A DNA stretch of 60,921 nucleotides, from assembly GCA_964452775.1 (NCBI GenBank), contig CAYVQP010000018.1, positions 1-60,921 of the forward strand, read 5' to 3'. Origin of the DNA: JACKCB01 sp964452775. GTDB taxonomy: Bacteria; Chloroflexota; Anaerolineae; Promineifilales; Promineifilaceae. This document shows positions 1-8,535 of this stretch, piece after piece. Position 1 is the stretch's first letter, and each line of letters opens with the position of its first letter. The position numbers and the translations under genes are program-made. The notes beneath the pieces were generated by a model, which had not been told where the DNA came from, made no database searches, and saw only the letters and a list, made by a program, of their open reading frames with translations.

Positions 1-21
1 GCCCGACAAGGATGTCGGGGC
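1..21. terminator. Hairpin at left edge, probable terminator
   Basis: Arms CCCGACA (2-8) and TGTCGGG (13-19) form a 7-bp stem with a 4-nt loop, 20 bases past the stop of the first minus-strand gene. No T-run is visible before the window ends, so the terminator role is inferred from position. Confidence 0.4.
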
Positions 22-40
22 TACGTGGTATGGCCCTGAT

Positions 41-1087
41 TCAGGAGCGCCACAGCTTCTCGATTGCGGCCAAGATCCCCGCCGGCTCCTCTCCAATCTG
101 CAAATGGTGACATTGAGCGCGGCTGACCACACGCTCAACCTGCGTCAGGTTGCGCCGCCAGACCTCCGGCGTATCGTAAAAGATGCTGTTGGCCATGATT
201 GCCCGCCACACTTCGGCCGGCTCAGCCGGCTCGACAATGGTGTCCGGGCGATTTCCCCGGGCAAGCAGGCACAGCTCAATCGCCGCCGGCGTGATGGCAT
301 CGCTGATCACCAGCTGCGGGTCCAGCTCACGTAAATCCAGTACGTACTTCAGCTCATCTCGCACGGCTTCCGGCCGCAACAGCGGGCGCAAGTGCGGGAA
401 TTGATCCGCCATATCGGCCCTCAGCTTTCCCAGGCCTACCGGAAAGGCCACCAGGAGCGGGGGTCCCATGCCGGGCACGACGTGAATCATGCTGTCCGTG
501 ATCAGCCGGAAGCCCGCCTCCAGCAGGCGCAACGCAGTGGTGGACTTGCCCGTGTTGTGCGCCGCCATCAACATTAGCACGCGCCCGTCCCGCTCCAGGC
601 AGGAGGCATGCAGCATGCCGAAGCCGCTGCCCAGGCAGAAATTGAGCAGGATGGTGTTCAAGAGCGCCCGGCTGAACAAGGCGGGTTGAGCGGCCAACTC
701 AGGGGCCATCACCACCCGCGCGCTTCCCCGGCCCAGGTCCACAAACGCCTGTCCCCAACCCGCAGCGTGCAACATCAGCCATTGCGCGTCTCCCGAGTAC
801 CAGATTCTTCCCGGCAGGTCAGCCGGCGGCGGGCCGGGATTCACCCGCGCCGGCGCTACGACTACCTGTACCTCAAAGGGATCGTGGGCGGTCGCCGGCG
901 CGCGGGAGTAGAGCGGCGTTGAGTAGGCGACGGCCGCCAGCGGTTGGGTTGAGTTGGCCGACATGAGCACCCGCCGCCCGAAAATCGTGAACTCGATCTG
1001 GTGGCGCGCCGCCGAACTGCGCCGGCCCCAGAAATCCTCGGGCAAATGACCGTAGGCCCCGTATGCTTCTTGCCACTCTGTCGTCAT
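41..1087 (-). CDS. HPr kinase-like P-loop protein
   Basis: This 348-residue protein resembles the C-terminal half of HPr serine kinase/phosphorylase and its many paralogues. A P-loop AAHNTGKSTT lies near residues 175-184, preceded by the GMLHASCLERDGR strand typical of the family and followed by RLITDSM where HPrK has its second acidic motif. The acidic pair is weakened to D-S, so nucleotide binding is likely but phosphotransfer to HPr is not assured. Such stand-alone HPrK-like proteins are known beside NTP_transf_5-type nucleotidyltransferases in RiPP and envelope clusters, and one lies two genes upstream here. It is the last visible gene of the minus-strand set 5962 to 41, with a 45-nt gap after the flippase. 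ATG start at 1087; its Shine-Dalgarno is weak. Substrate unknown. Confidence 0.7.
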   Translation of the reverse strand: MTTEWQEAYGAYGHLPEDFWGRRSSAARHQIEFTIFGRRVLMSANSTQPLAAVAYSTPLYSRAPATAHDPFEVQVVVAPARVNPGPPPADLPGRIWYSGDAQWLMLHAAGWGQAFVDLGRGSARVVMAPELAAQPALFSRALLNTILLNFCLGSGFGMLHASCLERDGRVLMLMAAHNTGKSTTALRLLEAGFRLITDSMIHVVPGMGPPLLVAFPVGLGKLRADMADQFPHLRPLLRPEAVRDELKYVLDLRELDPQLVISDAITPAAIELCLLARGNRPDTIVEPAEPAEVWRAIMANSIFYDTPEVWRRNLTQVERVVSRAQCHHLQIGEEPAGILAAIEKLWRS

Positions 1088-1132
1088 CGAAGCAGTCTCT
1101 CTATTTGCGGCGCGACCGTCGTCTCCGTCCGC

Positions 1133-2434
1133 TCAGCCGGCCGGTCGTGCAGCCAGGCCGGGGCGTAACCAGAGCAGATAAAGCGCTAACCCGCCGGCGG
1201 CAACCAGCCAGCCGGTTAACAGAAACACGAATGTTACCTGCGCCAGTGACGTGGACCACAGGCTAAGGCCGGCCAACTGTCCGACCAGCCCGCCGATGAG
1301 TAACATGACGAAGGGCCAGGGTCGGGTAGCCAGAAACAGGTTCAGCCAGATGGCCGCCAGACTGTAGCCCAGCATTGCCAGCCCTGTCCAGCCGAGCAGG
1401 GGCGCAGCCTGCGAGTATGCGCCGCCGGCCGCCAGCCGCACTATCGGGACAGCCAACAGAAAGTAGGCCAGGGCCAAGAACCCGCCGGTCGCGCCAATGA
1501 CCAGCGCGGACTTGGCTAACAGCCGGTCGGGGCTGACCCCCGCGTTTACCCGCGAAACCACGCGCGGAAAGAGGATCACCAGCACGACCCCCGGCAGCAC
1601 AGCCAGGATGCGGCGCAGCATGACCAGCGTGGCGTATGTCGCCGCAGGCTCATCGCCGTAGAGCCGGTTTACCCAGACCAGGTCCGCGGTCAGCAGCAGC
1701 ATGTAACTGGCGTAGGCCAGCAGGGCGGCGAAGGAAAGCCTCCAGCCGGCCCACACCAACTGGCTGGACGGCTTCTCCGCCGCGCGCCAGACGCCTCGCC
1801 CGAGGAAAGCCAGGCCGGCCAGAAGCGAGAGCATGGCCGCCGCCGGAAACAGGGCCGTAGCCGCCAACGCGCCGCCGTCCAGCCAGCCAATGATGAGCAC
1901 GGCCAAGATCAGCCGCCCGACGGCGTAGGCGGTGCGAGTTAACCCATAAGGTACAAATCGCTCGCGGCCCTGCAACATGCCGGATACCACCGGCCGGAGC
2001 CAGATGAACAGCAACATCGAGGCCGCCAGGCTGAACTCCGCAACCGGCAAGCCCAACCAGGCAGCCAATTGCTCCCGGCCCAGGAACAAAACGGCGAACA
2101 TCAAGCCGCCAATCACGCCCGCCTGACGGAAGTAGACCTGAAAGATACCCCGGTGTTGTGCTGACGGCTGCGCTCCTTTCTCGCCGCCGGCCACGTAGCG
2201 CGCCACCACCGGCTGCAGAACGCCAAAGGCGGCGATAGCGGTCAGCAGCAGCGCGTTGACGGTCTGGACGGTGACGAAATCAGCCGGAACCAGCGCCCAG
2301 GCCAACAGAATGTGAAAGGCATAGTCGGCCACGTTGGAGAGCATGTCCACGCCAAACAGCATCCCTGCCTGCAGTGCGGTAGGCGTCAACAGGCGGGATA
2401 GTAGCTGGTTGGCCGGGGCAAGAAGGGTCGCCAT
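1133..2434 (-). CDS. Polysaccharide flippase-like membrane protein (MOP superfamily)
   Basis: 433 residues, hydrophobic throughout, with about 12 predicted membrane segments and short Arg/Lys-rich loops, as in Wzx/MATE-type lipid-linked oligosaccharide flippases. The N-terminus (residues 1-45) runs from LLAPANQLLSRLLTP into a first helix in the usual MOP manner. It starts 18 nt after the nucleotidyltransferase stop, so the two are probably cotranscribed. In this context it would move a lipid-linked or peptide-linked product across the cytoplasmic membrane. The assignment rests on topology and family resemblance, without a diagnostic catalytic motif. Confidence 0.65.
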   Translation of the reverse strand: MATLLAPANQLLSRLLTPTALQAGMLFGVDMLSNVADYAFHILLAWALVPADFVTVQTVNALLLTAIAAFGVLQPVVARYVAGGEKGAQPSAQHRGIFQVYFRQAGVIGGLMFAVLFLGREQLAAWLGLPVAEFSLAASMLLFIWLRPVVSGMLQGRERFVPYGLTRTAYAVGRLILAVLIIGWLDGGALAATALFPAAAMLSLLAGLAFLGRGVWRAAEKPSSQLVWAGWRLSFAALLAYASYMLLLTADLVWVNRLYGDEPAATYATLVMLRRILAVLPGVVLVILFPRVVSRVNAGVSPDRLLAKSALVIGATGGFLALAYFLLAVPIVRLAAGGAYSQAAPLLGWTGLAMLGYSLAAIWLNLFLATRPWPFVMLLIGGLVGQLAGLSLWSTSLAQVTFVFLLTGWLVAAGGLALYLLWLRPGLAARPAG

Positions 2435-2452
2435 GCGCAGTTTGGCCCGTTC

Positions 2453-3847
2453 CTACTCGCCTACGCCGAGCATGATGCCGGGTAATGCCGGCTCCCCGCC
2501 GGGCAGCGGCGCATCCGGCGCAGCGGCCGGTTGCTCCGCGGGCAATGCGGCGAAGAGGTCCACCGGCGCGGGCGGCCAATATTGCCCATGGCGACTCAGC
2601 CGGCGCACTTCCAGCTTGCGCTGCAGCGCAAAGCGCACGGTATCCAGGCCGACGCCCGCGTATTGCCAGGCGGCGCGCGCCAGGTGGCCGGCCCGCGCCC
2701 CGCTCCCTCCCGAGCCATATCGCCGGCGCAGGAAATCCTCCTCCGGCCACAGGTAGTGGGCGAAATCGAGCAGCCGGATGGGGCGGAAGACTACCGAGGC
2801 ATGGTAGCCGAGGAGAAACGACCACGGCTGGGAGAGTGAACGGCCCTCGTAGGCGGCCAGAATGGCGTCGCCAAGGCCGATCATCATTCGCCGGCTGAGC
2901 GCGCCCTGCTTCGCGCGATGGAAGCGCGCGGGCATATCCGGCGGCGCCGGCGCGTCCAGCAAGCGGGCGCAAGTTTCCAACACCGCCGCCACGAGGCTCC
3001 CTGCGCCGGCGCGGTTGGCTGCTTCAACCAGCCGCTCCCAGGGAGGATCGTCGGCGGCCAGGCGCAACGCCTCGGCGATATCCAGGTAGTACATCAACAT
3101 GCCGTCCGCCAGAATCAGTCGGGCCAGGTCGGGCCTGCCCAGGCTGTAGGGCAGGTAAACGGCGTGCTTGACCAGATGGATGCACAGGCTGATCAGCAGG
3201 TCCGGCCACTCCAACTCGAGCAGGGGCAATCCCCACAGCTCAGCCGGCCGGGCGCGGGCGAGCATGGCCTCGTAGTCGACGGTCAGCTGCGTGTAAGGAT
3301 GATCCAACAGCCAGTGCGGCTCAATCCAGATGGAGCGGTCGGCATTGCACCGTTGTTGGTGCAGGTGATGGCGGTAGTAATAGCGGTCGTCCAGCAGGGG
3401 CCGCCACCAGCGGCCATAGTCCATGTCCCGCTCCAGGATCTCAATGGCCGCCGGCACGTCCGCCCGGCGCAGCAATAAGTCAATGTCCGCGCCGGGCCGC
3501 ATGGCCGGGTCGTTGTAGAGTTTCTCGCACAGCCAAAGCCCCTTAATCACCACCACCGGCAGATCGCGCCGGGCGGCCGATTCCAGGAAGGCGTACAGGG
3601 CCTCCCCCAGGTAGCCGGCCCAGAAAACGTGTTTGCGGTTACCCCGAGCCAGCGCCTGCGCGCTATCTGCCGGCAGGAGCAACGGCGCATCCAGTCCGGA
3701 CAGCGCCCGCTGCAGCATCGTTTGCGCCTTGTTGCGCAGCGCCAGGCTGACCAGGGCCGCGCCATCCAGCTCCGGCGGAACGGCCAGCGCCGACGGCGCG
3801 CGCCAGTTGCGCGCGCAGGCCCATAAGAACTCTTCATGCGGCAGCAA
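2453..3847 (-). CDS. Nucleotidyltransferase family protein (NTP_transf_5-like)
   Basis: 464 residues. The central segment VVIKGLWLCEKLYNDP...RPGADIDLLL is the signature of the uncharacterised nucleotidyltransferase family PF14907, in which the D-x-D of ADIDLLL supplies metal-binding acids. The start is TTG at 3847: a TGA lies directly before it, closing the frame upstream, and an AGGAGA Shine-Dalgarno sits 8 nt ahead. Members of this family occur with HPrK-like and PqqD proteins in lasso-peptide and related clusters, and an HPrK-like gene lies downstream here. The substrate is unknown. The last about 80 residues, rich in Ala and Pro, look poorly conserved. Confidence 0.7.
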   Translation of the reverse strand: MLPHEEFLWACARNWRAPSALAVPPELDGAALVSLALRNKAQTMLQRALSGLDAPLLLPADSAQALARGNRKHVFWAGYLGEALYAFLESAARRDLPVVVIKGLWLCEKLYNDPAMRPGADIDLLLRRADVPAAIEILERDMDYGRWWRPLLDDRYYYRHHLHQQRCNADRSIWIEPHWLLDHPYTQLTVDYEAMLARARPAELWGLPLLELEWPDLLISLCIHLVKHAVYLPYSLGRPDLARLILADGMLMYYLDIAEALRLAADDPPWERLVEAANRAGAGSLVAAVLETCARLLDAPAPPDMPARFHRAKQGALSRRMMIGLGDAILAAYEGRSLSQPWSFLLGYHASVVFRPIRLLDFAHYLWPEEDFLRRRYGSGGSGARAGHLARAAWQYAGVGLDTVRFALQRKLEVRRLSRHGQYWPPAPVDLFAALPAEQPAAAPDAPLPGGEPALPGIMLGVGE

Positions 3848-4017
3848 TCACCCGGTCTCCTCTTGCGCATAGGGTCGCGCCAACCTGCGGCCGCGACGCT
3901 CCCGGAATTCTGCCCGCAATGCAGCCATCCGTCCACTTCATCCACGGTAAGCGCCTGAAGGGGCGGGAAATCAGCCGGATATTCGTCATCAGGGATAGCT
4001 CTCCGGCGTCGCTTCAT
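3848..4017 (-). pseudogene. Possible small gene with a one-base frameshift
   Basis: Between the GT-C-like gene and the nucleotidyltransferase, one frame starts at ATG 4017 and reads protein-like sequence (PDDEYPADFPPLQALTVDEV). A second frame, ending at the TGA 3850-3848 just before the next gene, reads MAALRAEFRERRGRRLARPY. Joining them needs a single-base shift near the codons for VDG and gives about 56 residues filling the gap exactly. It overlaps the end of the upstream gene. This is my reading of composition only. It may be a broken gene, a base-call error, a frameshifted product or chance. Confidence 0.25.
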
Positions 4018-5962
4018 TCGCAGGTGCAACAAGTTCCCCCGCATAGTCAATTGCCAGCGACTCGAAGGCCAGACCCAGCAAACGCTGATCCCAGATGAGG
4101 CCCCTGATGCTCAGATCGGGCGGCCGCGGCTTCGCGTTGGGGAGGTGGAAGGCCAGTTCGTTGATTTCGCCGGGTCGCAGCAACCGGCTATCAAAGGCCA
4201 GGGTGCGCACCTCGCCGGCTCCCTCCCAGGGGGCCTGATCCCAATGCATGATCCCGATTGGGCTGCCGTTCAGGCTCAGCTCGACGTCTTGCGATCCATG
4301 GGCGCCAGCCACGATTGACAGGATAGCGGTAGGCTCATTGCCGGGCGGTCCAGACGGGATGAAGTACAACATGCTGTCATGACAGACCGACCAGCGAAAG
4401 TCGCCGCCGGGCTCAGCCCAGCCGGCGAAGAGCGCCTGGTTTCCCTGGTAACGAAGCAAGGGCAGGTAGGTCGCCGGCCGCAGCCCGGCGGCCGGTGCGC
4501 CGGAATCAGCCATCGAATCAGCCGGTGGATCCGTCAGCCAATACACGGGCAGGTAACCGTCGCCCGCAACGCCAATCTCTGCGCCCGGCAAGAGCGGGGC
4601 CAGGGTATCATCGCGCGGCAAGTAGGCCCGGTACTTCACGTGTTGAAGCTCGCACAACATGCGGTTCGTCGCCAACGGTTGGGCGAAATGCCAGGAGAAC
4701 ATGTCTCCCCAACCGGCAGCCGGATCGGGACTGACCATCAAGTTCCAGCTGGCCGATGCCAGGTGATACATTCCCTGGCCGGCGTGTAGCAGGGCGGCGA
4801 GCGCACCCAGTGTGGCATACGCGCCAACGGCCAGCCGGCGAGCGCGAGGGGACATGGTGGGGATATTGGCGCGCCAGGCGTATACCGACAACAGGACAAA
4901 TGCGGGAAAGAGGTCGGTCATCAAGCGCGGTCCGAATGAGGAGCCGCCCCACCAGGTTCCAAAGCGGGCCAGCAGCGCCATGTGCAGCCCAATCCAGCCG
5001 GCGCACATCCAAAGCAACGGCTGGCGGCGGACCTGACGCCAGCCGGTGATCAGCCCCGCCAGCACCAGGACCAGGAACGGGCTGTAGACAAACACGCCGC
5101 GCGATGGGCTGATCAAGTTGCCCAATAGCGGGATGAGCGCCGGATTGCGCGGAACCTGCAGCCGGGATGGCGCGTAATAGGCGGGAAGGAACGAACCGTA
5201 GGTGATCCGCGACCAGCCCAGGTAGAGTGCGAGTAACGGCAAGGCAACGGCGGCGCTCTGCAGGAAGTAGCGCCGGCTGCGCCAGAGCAGGTAAGTCATC
5301 GCCGGGATGATAAAGGTTACTGCCGTCGGCCGGCTGACGTACGCCAGAAACAGCGTCAAACCGAACAGGCATGGGCGCATTCGGCCAACAACCTCTTCGC
5401 GGACCAGCATCCAGAGCGCGAGGCAAATGAATAGCGTCGTCAGGTTCAGTGTCCAGAAGGCGCTGCCCAGGGTGCTGAACAGGGTGCTGCCAAACACCGA
5501 GACGGTGGCAATAAGCAGGCCCGGTCCGGCATCTAGGTAGTAGCGCGTGATGCGGTACAGGATCAAGTAAACGGCAATCACGCTCAGCCCGGCCAAGATC
5601 ATCTGCAGGGTGTAGTTGTCCTCGGTCAGCATGTCCGCCCCGGCCAGCCGGGCGAGCCACACGAAAGGCGCAGCAAGCAGGGATGGGCCGGCCGGGAAGT
5701 AGGGGAAGTAGTGGTCCCCAATCTTAAAGATCAGTCCTGCCGCCCGGTGCTCGGCGAAGCTCCTGCCCAAAATCTGTGCTTCACGGTAGATATCCAGAGA
5801 GACCTGCCCGGTATCCAGGAACGCTTGAGACACCACCAGCGTCAACCTGGGGTCCGAGTCTACGTTGCGATTGACGGCGAAGTAGGAAATGACAAATAGG
5901 GCCAGCGAGGCAAGGGTCAAGAAGACCTTCTCAGGCTGAATCCTTGTCCTACGTCCTAACAT
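3989..5962 (-). CDS. Multi-membrane-span glycosyltransferase-like protein (GT-C type)
   Basis: 657 residues. The first about 430 hold 10 or more membrane helices, with a large first extracytoplasmic loop after helix 1 (AVNRNVDSDPRLTLVVSQ) as in PMT/ArnT-like GT-C enzymes. Residues about 430-657 form a soluble beta-rich tail. The loop acids after helix 1 are where GT-C enzymes keep catalytic Asp/Glu, but I cannot confirm the motif. It heads the minus-strand cluster with the nucleotidyltransferase, flippase and HPrK-like gene, and is divergent from the ATP-grasp gene at 6113. A role in glycosylating a surface polymer or lipid is inferred from topology and neighbours. Confidence 0.55.
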   Translation of the reverse strand: MLGRRTRIQPEKVFLTLASLALFVISYFAVNRNVDSDPRLTLVVSQAFLDTGQVSLDIYREAQILGRSFAEHRAAGLIFKIGDHYFPYFPAGPSLLAAPFVWLARLAGADMLTEDNYTLQMILAGLSVIAVYLILYRITRYYLDAGPGLLIATVSVFGSTLFSTLGSAFWTLNLTTLFICLALWMLVREEVVGRMRPCLFGLTLFLAYVSRPTAVTFIIPAMTYLLWRSRRYFLQSAAVALPLLALYLGWSRITYGSFLPAYYAPSRLQVPRNPALIPLLGNLISPSRGVFVYSPFLVLVLAGLITGWRQVRRQPLLWMCAGWIGLHMALLARFGTWWGGSSFGPRLMTDLFPAFVLLSVYAWRANIPTMSPRARRLAVGAYATLGALAALLHAGQGMYHLASASWNLMVSPDPAAGWGDMFSWHFAQPLATNRMLCELQHVKYRAYLPRDDTLAPLLPGAEIGVAGDGYLPVYWLTDPPADSMADSGAPAAGLRPATYLPLLRYQGNQALFAGWAEPGGDFRWSVCHDSMLYFIPSGPPGNEPTAILSIVAGAHGSQDVELSLNGSPIGIMHWDQAPWEGAGEVRTLAFDSRLLRPGEINELAFHLPNAKPRPPDLSIRGLIWDQRLLGLAFESLAIDYAGELVAPANEATPESYP

Positions 5963-6075
5963 TCTTCGTGCTCATCACACATTGGGTTACTTCGCATCCA
6001 TCAACCCCAAATTCTGCCCACACTCCCGGCCTCTGTCCAATGAGTTGCCGGCAGCAATGGCGAGCATCGCTGACT

Positions 6076-6105
6076 TTGGAAAGCGGGCGTCACTTTGGCT
6101 ATAAT
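6076..6105 (+). promoter_or_regulatory. Sigma-70-type promoter giving a leaderless mRNA
   Basis: TTGGAA (6076-6081), an 18-nt spacer and a perfect TATAAT (6100-6105). The ATG of the downstream gene is at 6113, 7 nt after the -10 box, where transcription would start. No Shine-Dalgarno can fit. Confidence 0.7.
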
Positions 6106-6112
6106 TCGACCC

Positions 6113-7378
6113 ATGCGGCCGCGGGTCATCCTACTTGCCACCAATCACAGCTACCGCACGCCGGCATTCATCGCCGCGGCGCAGCGGCTGGACATCGAGC
6201 TGCTCGTTCTGCGCGACTGGCCGGCAACCCTGGCTGCGGAGCTGAGTTTTGGCTATGGCGCACCCTTCAACGAGCCGGAGCAGGTGCTGCGATTGCTACG
6301 CCAACTGGCGGCGGAGGGGCCGATTGCCGGCGTGCTGGCGGCGGATGACGTCGGCGCTCAACTGGCGGCGCTGGCCGGAACGGAGTTGGGACTACCGCAC
6401 AACGACCCGGCTGCGGTCGAGGCGGCGCGCGACAAATATGTCATGCGCCGGGCCTTGCAGCGAGCCGGCGCGCCGGGACCCGCCTTCCGCCTCTTCAGCA
6501 GCGAGGACGGCCCCGACTGGATTGCCGCCCAGGTGTGCTATCCATGCGTGCTGAAGCCGACCCGGCGCACCGGCAGCCAGGGGGTCATGCGCGCTGACAG
6601 TCCCGGCGAACTCGTCCCGGCGATAGAGCGACTGGTAAGGCTGTTGCATCGCGTGGACGCCGGCAGCGGCCCGCCCTGGCCGCTGCTGGTGGAGGATTAT
6701 GTCCCCGGACGGGAAGTAGCCCTGGAAGGATTGCTGGTTGACGGAGAGCTGCATGTGCTGGCGCTCTTCGACAAGCCGGATCCGCTGGAAGGGCCGTTCT
6801 TTGAGGAGACCGTTTACACGACCCCCTCCCGGCTGCCTGCCGAGACCCAGGCGCTGATTGCTCGCCGGAGCGCGGAGGCGGCGGCCGCGTTGGGCCTGCG
6901 GCGCGGGCCGGTGCACGCTGAGTTGCGCTTGCCGGCCGGCGACGCCTGGATTGTGGAGATCGCCGGGCGCTCCATCGGCGGCCTCTGTTCGCAGGCGCTG
7001 CTGTTTGGGGTGAGCAGTTCATTGGAAGAGCTTATCTTGCGCCAGGCGGCGGGGTTGCCGTTGGGCGACCTGACCCGCCGGCCAGAGGCGAGAGGGGTGA
7101 TGATGATCCCCATCCCGGCCGCCGGCATTTTGCGCGGCGTGTATGGGCTTGCCGAAGCGGAAGCTCTTCCCGGCATCGAAGCGGTGACCATCACCGCGCC
7201 ACTGCACAACCGGCTGGCCCCGTTGCCGGAGGGGGATAGTTACCTGGGCTTCATCTTTGCCCGGGCGGAAGCGCCGGCCGAGGCGGAAGCGGCGCTACGT
7301 CGCGCCCACCAGGTCCTGCGCTTTGACATTGAGCCGCTGCTGGAGCTCAGGCCGGCGGCTGAGGCGGCCCTGCGGTGA
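6113..7378 (+). CDS. ATP-grasp domain carboxylate-amine/thiol ligase-like protein
   Basis: 421 residues. The N-terminal about 110 resemble the pre-ATP-grasp fold (VILLATNHSYRTPAF, then VLAADDVGAQLAAL). The ATP-grasp core follows: DKYVMRRALQRAG, the nucleotide-binding strand CVLKPTRRTGSQGV near residue 150, VEDYVPGREVALEG, and EIAGRSIGGLCSQ supplying the metal-binding end. The tail resembles the C-terminal domain of carnosine synthase/BL00235-like ligases. Expected chemistry is an acyl-phosphate followed by amide or ester formation; the substrates are unknown. The ATG at 6113 is preferred over an in-frame TTG at 6095, because the TTG lies upstream of the -10 box. The stop overlaps the GTG of the next gene by 4 nt, so the two are translationally coupled. 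Confidence 0.75.
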   Translation: MRPRVILLATNHSYRTPAFIAAAQRLDIELLVLRDWPATLAAELSFGYGAPFNEPEQVLRLLRQLAAEGPIAGVLAADDVGAQLAALAGTELGLPHNDPAAVEAARDKYVMRRALQRAGAPGPAFRLFSSEDGPDWIAAQVCYPCVLKPTRRTGSQGVMRADSPGELVPAIERLVRLLHRVDAGSGPPWPLLVEDYVPGREVALEGLLVDGELHVLALFDKPDPLEGPFFEETVYTTPSRLPAETQALIARRSAEAAAALGLRRGPVHAELRLPAGDAWIVEIAGRSIGGLCSQALLFGVSSSLEELILRQAAGLPLGDLTRRPEARGVMMIPIPAAGILRGVYGLAEAEALPGIEAVTITAPLHNRLAPLPEGDSYLGFIFARAEAPAEAEAALRRAHQVLRFDIEPLLELRPAAEAALR

Positions 7379-8505
7379 ACGAGGAGGGCGGGCGCTTGAC
7401 TCGGGCCGCTCACGGCCTGGAGAACCGTTTCGACCGGCTGAAGAACTGGATCGGCAACCGCATTGGCCCCGATGACCAGGCGGCCATACACCCCTACCTG
7501 GGTTACGGCGACGCGCGCCGCCTCTTCATTCATGGCCGGGTGCTGGAGGGATACGAGCACAAGCCGGCCGGCGAACATGATCGCGCCTGGCGCAACCTGT
7601 GGCAAACGTACCGGCGGATGGAGAGCGACGAAGTGCCCTTTGCCCGGCTGAGCGCCCACCTGACCGGCGATCCGCGCCCTGCCACCGCGGACGATGAGGG
7701 CTACTTTCACTTCTGGATGGACAATCTCCCCGACAGCAGCTATGACCTGGAGCTGGACGCCGTGCATTGGCGGCAGGTTCCCCTGACCCTGCAGGAGCCC
7801 GACCCGCCGGGAGAGGCGGCGCGGGCCATCGCCCTGGTCCAAATTCCCCACCAGGACGCGGCATTCGGCGTGATCAGCGACCTGGATGACACGGTCTTGC
7901 TCAGCCACGTGACCCAACGCTTGCGCATGGCGCGCACCATTTTTCTCAGCAATGCGCGCTCCCGACGCATGTTTCCGGGGGTAGCGCCCTTTTACCAGGC
8001 ACTGCGGGCCGGGGTGAGCGGACCGCAGAACCCGCTGTTTTATGTTTCCAGCAGCCCCTGGAACTTGTACGACCTGTTTGTGGAGTTCTTTGAGCTGAAT
8101 GATATTCCGGTTGCGCCGCTTTTCTTGCGTGACTGGGGGGTGCGGGACAGCGAGCTGTTGCCCACTCGCCATGGTGTGCACAAGCGAACCGTGATAGAGC
8201 AGGTGTTGACGTTTTACGACCGGTTGCCCTTTATCCTCATCGGCGACAATGGGCACGAGGACCCGGAGATATACTTGCGGATGGCCCGCGCCTTTCCCGG
8301 CCGCATCCCCGCCGTCTACATCCGCGATGTGGCTCGCAAGCGCGAGCGCCGGGAGCAGGTGGGGGAACTGGCGGATGCTTTCGCCGGCGCGGGCAGCGAG
8401 CTGATCCTGACCAGCAACACCATGACCATGGCCGGCCACGCCCTGGGACGCGGCTGGATATCGCCGGCCGGGCTGAGTGAGGTCGCCGCCGTTCAGGACA
8501 ATTAA
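7375..8505 (+). CDS. App1-family phosphatase (DUF2183)
   Basis: 376 residues. The C-terminal half carries the HAD-like signature VISDLDDTVL near residues 167-175, followed by FYVSSSPWNLYDLF and FILIGDNGHEDPEIY, the hallmarks of the App1/LNS2 phosphatase family, which includes yeast phosphatidate phosphatase App1. The N-terminal 150 residues include the family's beta-sandwich-like region (YFHFWMDNL). It probably dephosphorylates phosphatidate or a similar phospho-substrate; no membrane helix is visible, so it is likely cytosolic. The GTG start overlaps the ATP-grasp stop as GTGA. The same pairing elsewhere would suggest that the ligase and phosphatase act on one pathway. Confidence 0.82.
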   Translation: MNEEGGRLTRAAHGLENRFDRLKNWIGNRIGPDDQAAIHPYLGYGDARRLFIHGRVLEGYEHKPAGEHDRAWRNLWQTYRRMESDEVPFARLSAHLTGDPRPATADDEGYFHFWMDNLPDSSYDLELDAVHWRQVPLTLQEPDPPGEAARAIALVQIPHQDAAFGVISDLDDTVLLSHVTQRLRMARTIFLSNARSRRMFPGVAPFYQALRAGVSGPQNPLFYVSSSPWNLYDLFVEFFELNDIPVAPLFLRDWGVRDSELLPTRHGVHKRTVIEQVLTFYDRLPFILIGDNGHEDPEIYLRMARAFPGRIPAVYIRDVARKRERREQVGELADAFAGAGSELILTSNTMTMAGHALGRGWISPAGLSEVAAVQDN

Positions 8506-8535
8506 GCGCCGACCCGCATTGGCCGGCCCGGCTGC

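Noticed and set aside
7240..8439. 399-residue minus-strand frame
   Set aside because: Antisense to the well-supported App1 gene; no recognisable motif or ribosome site.
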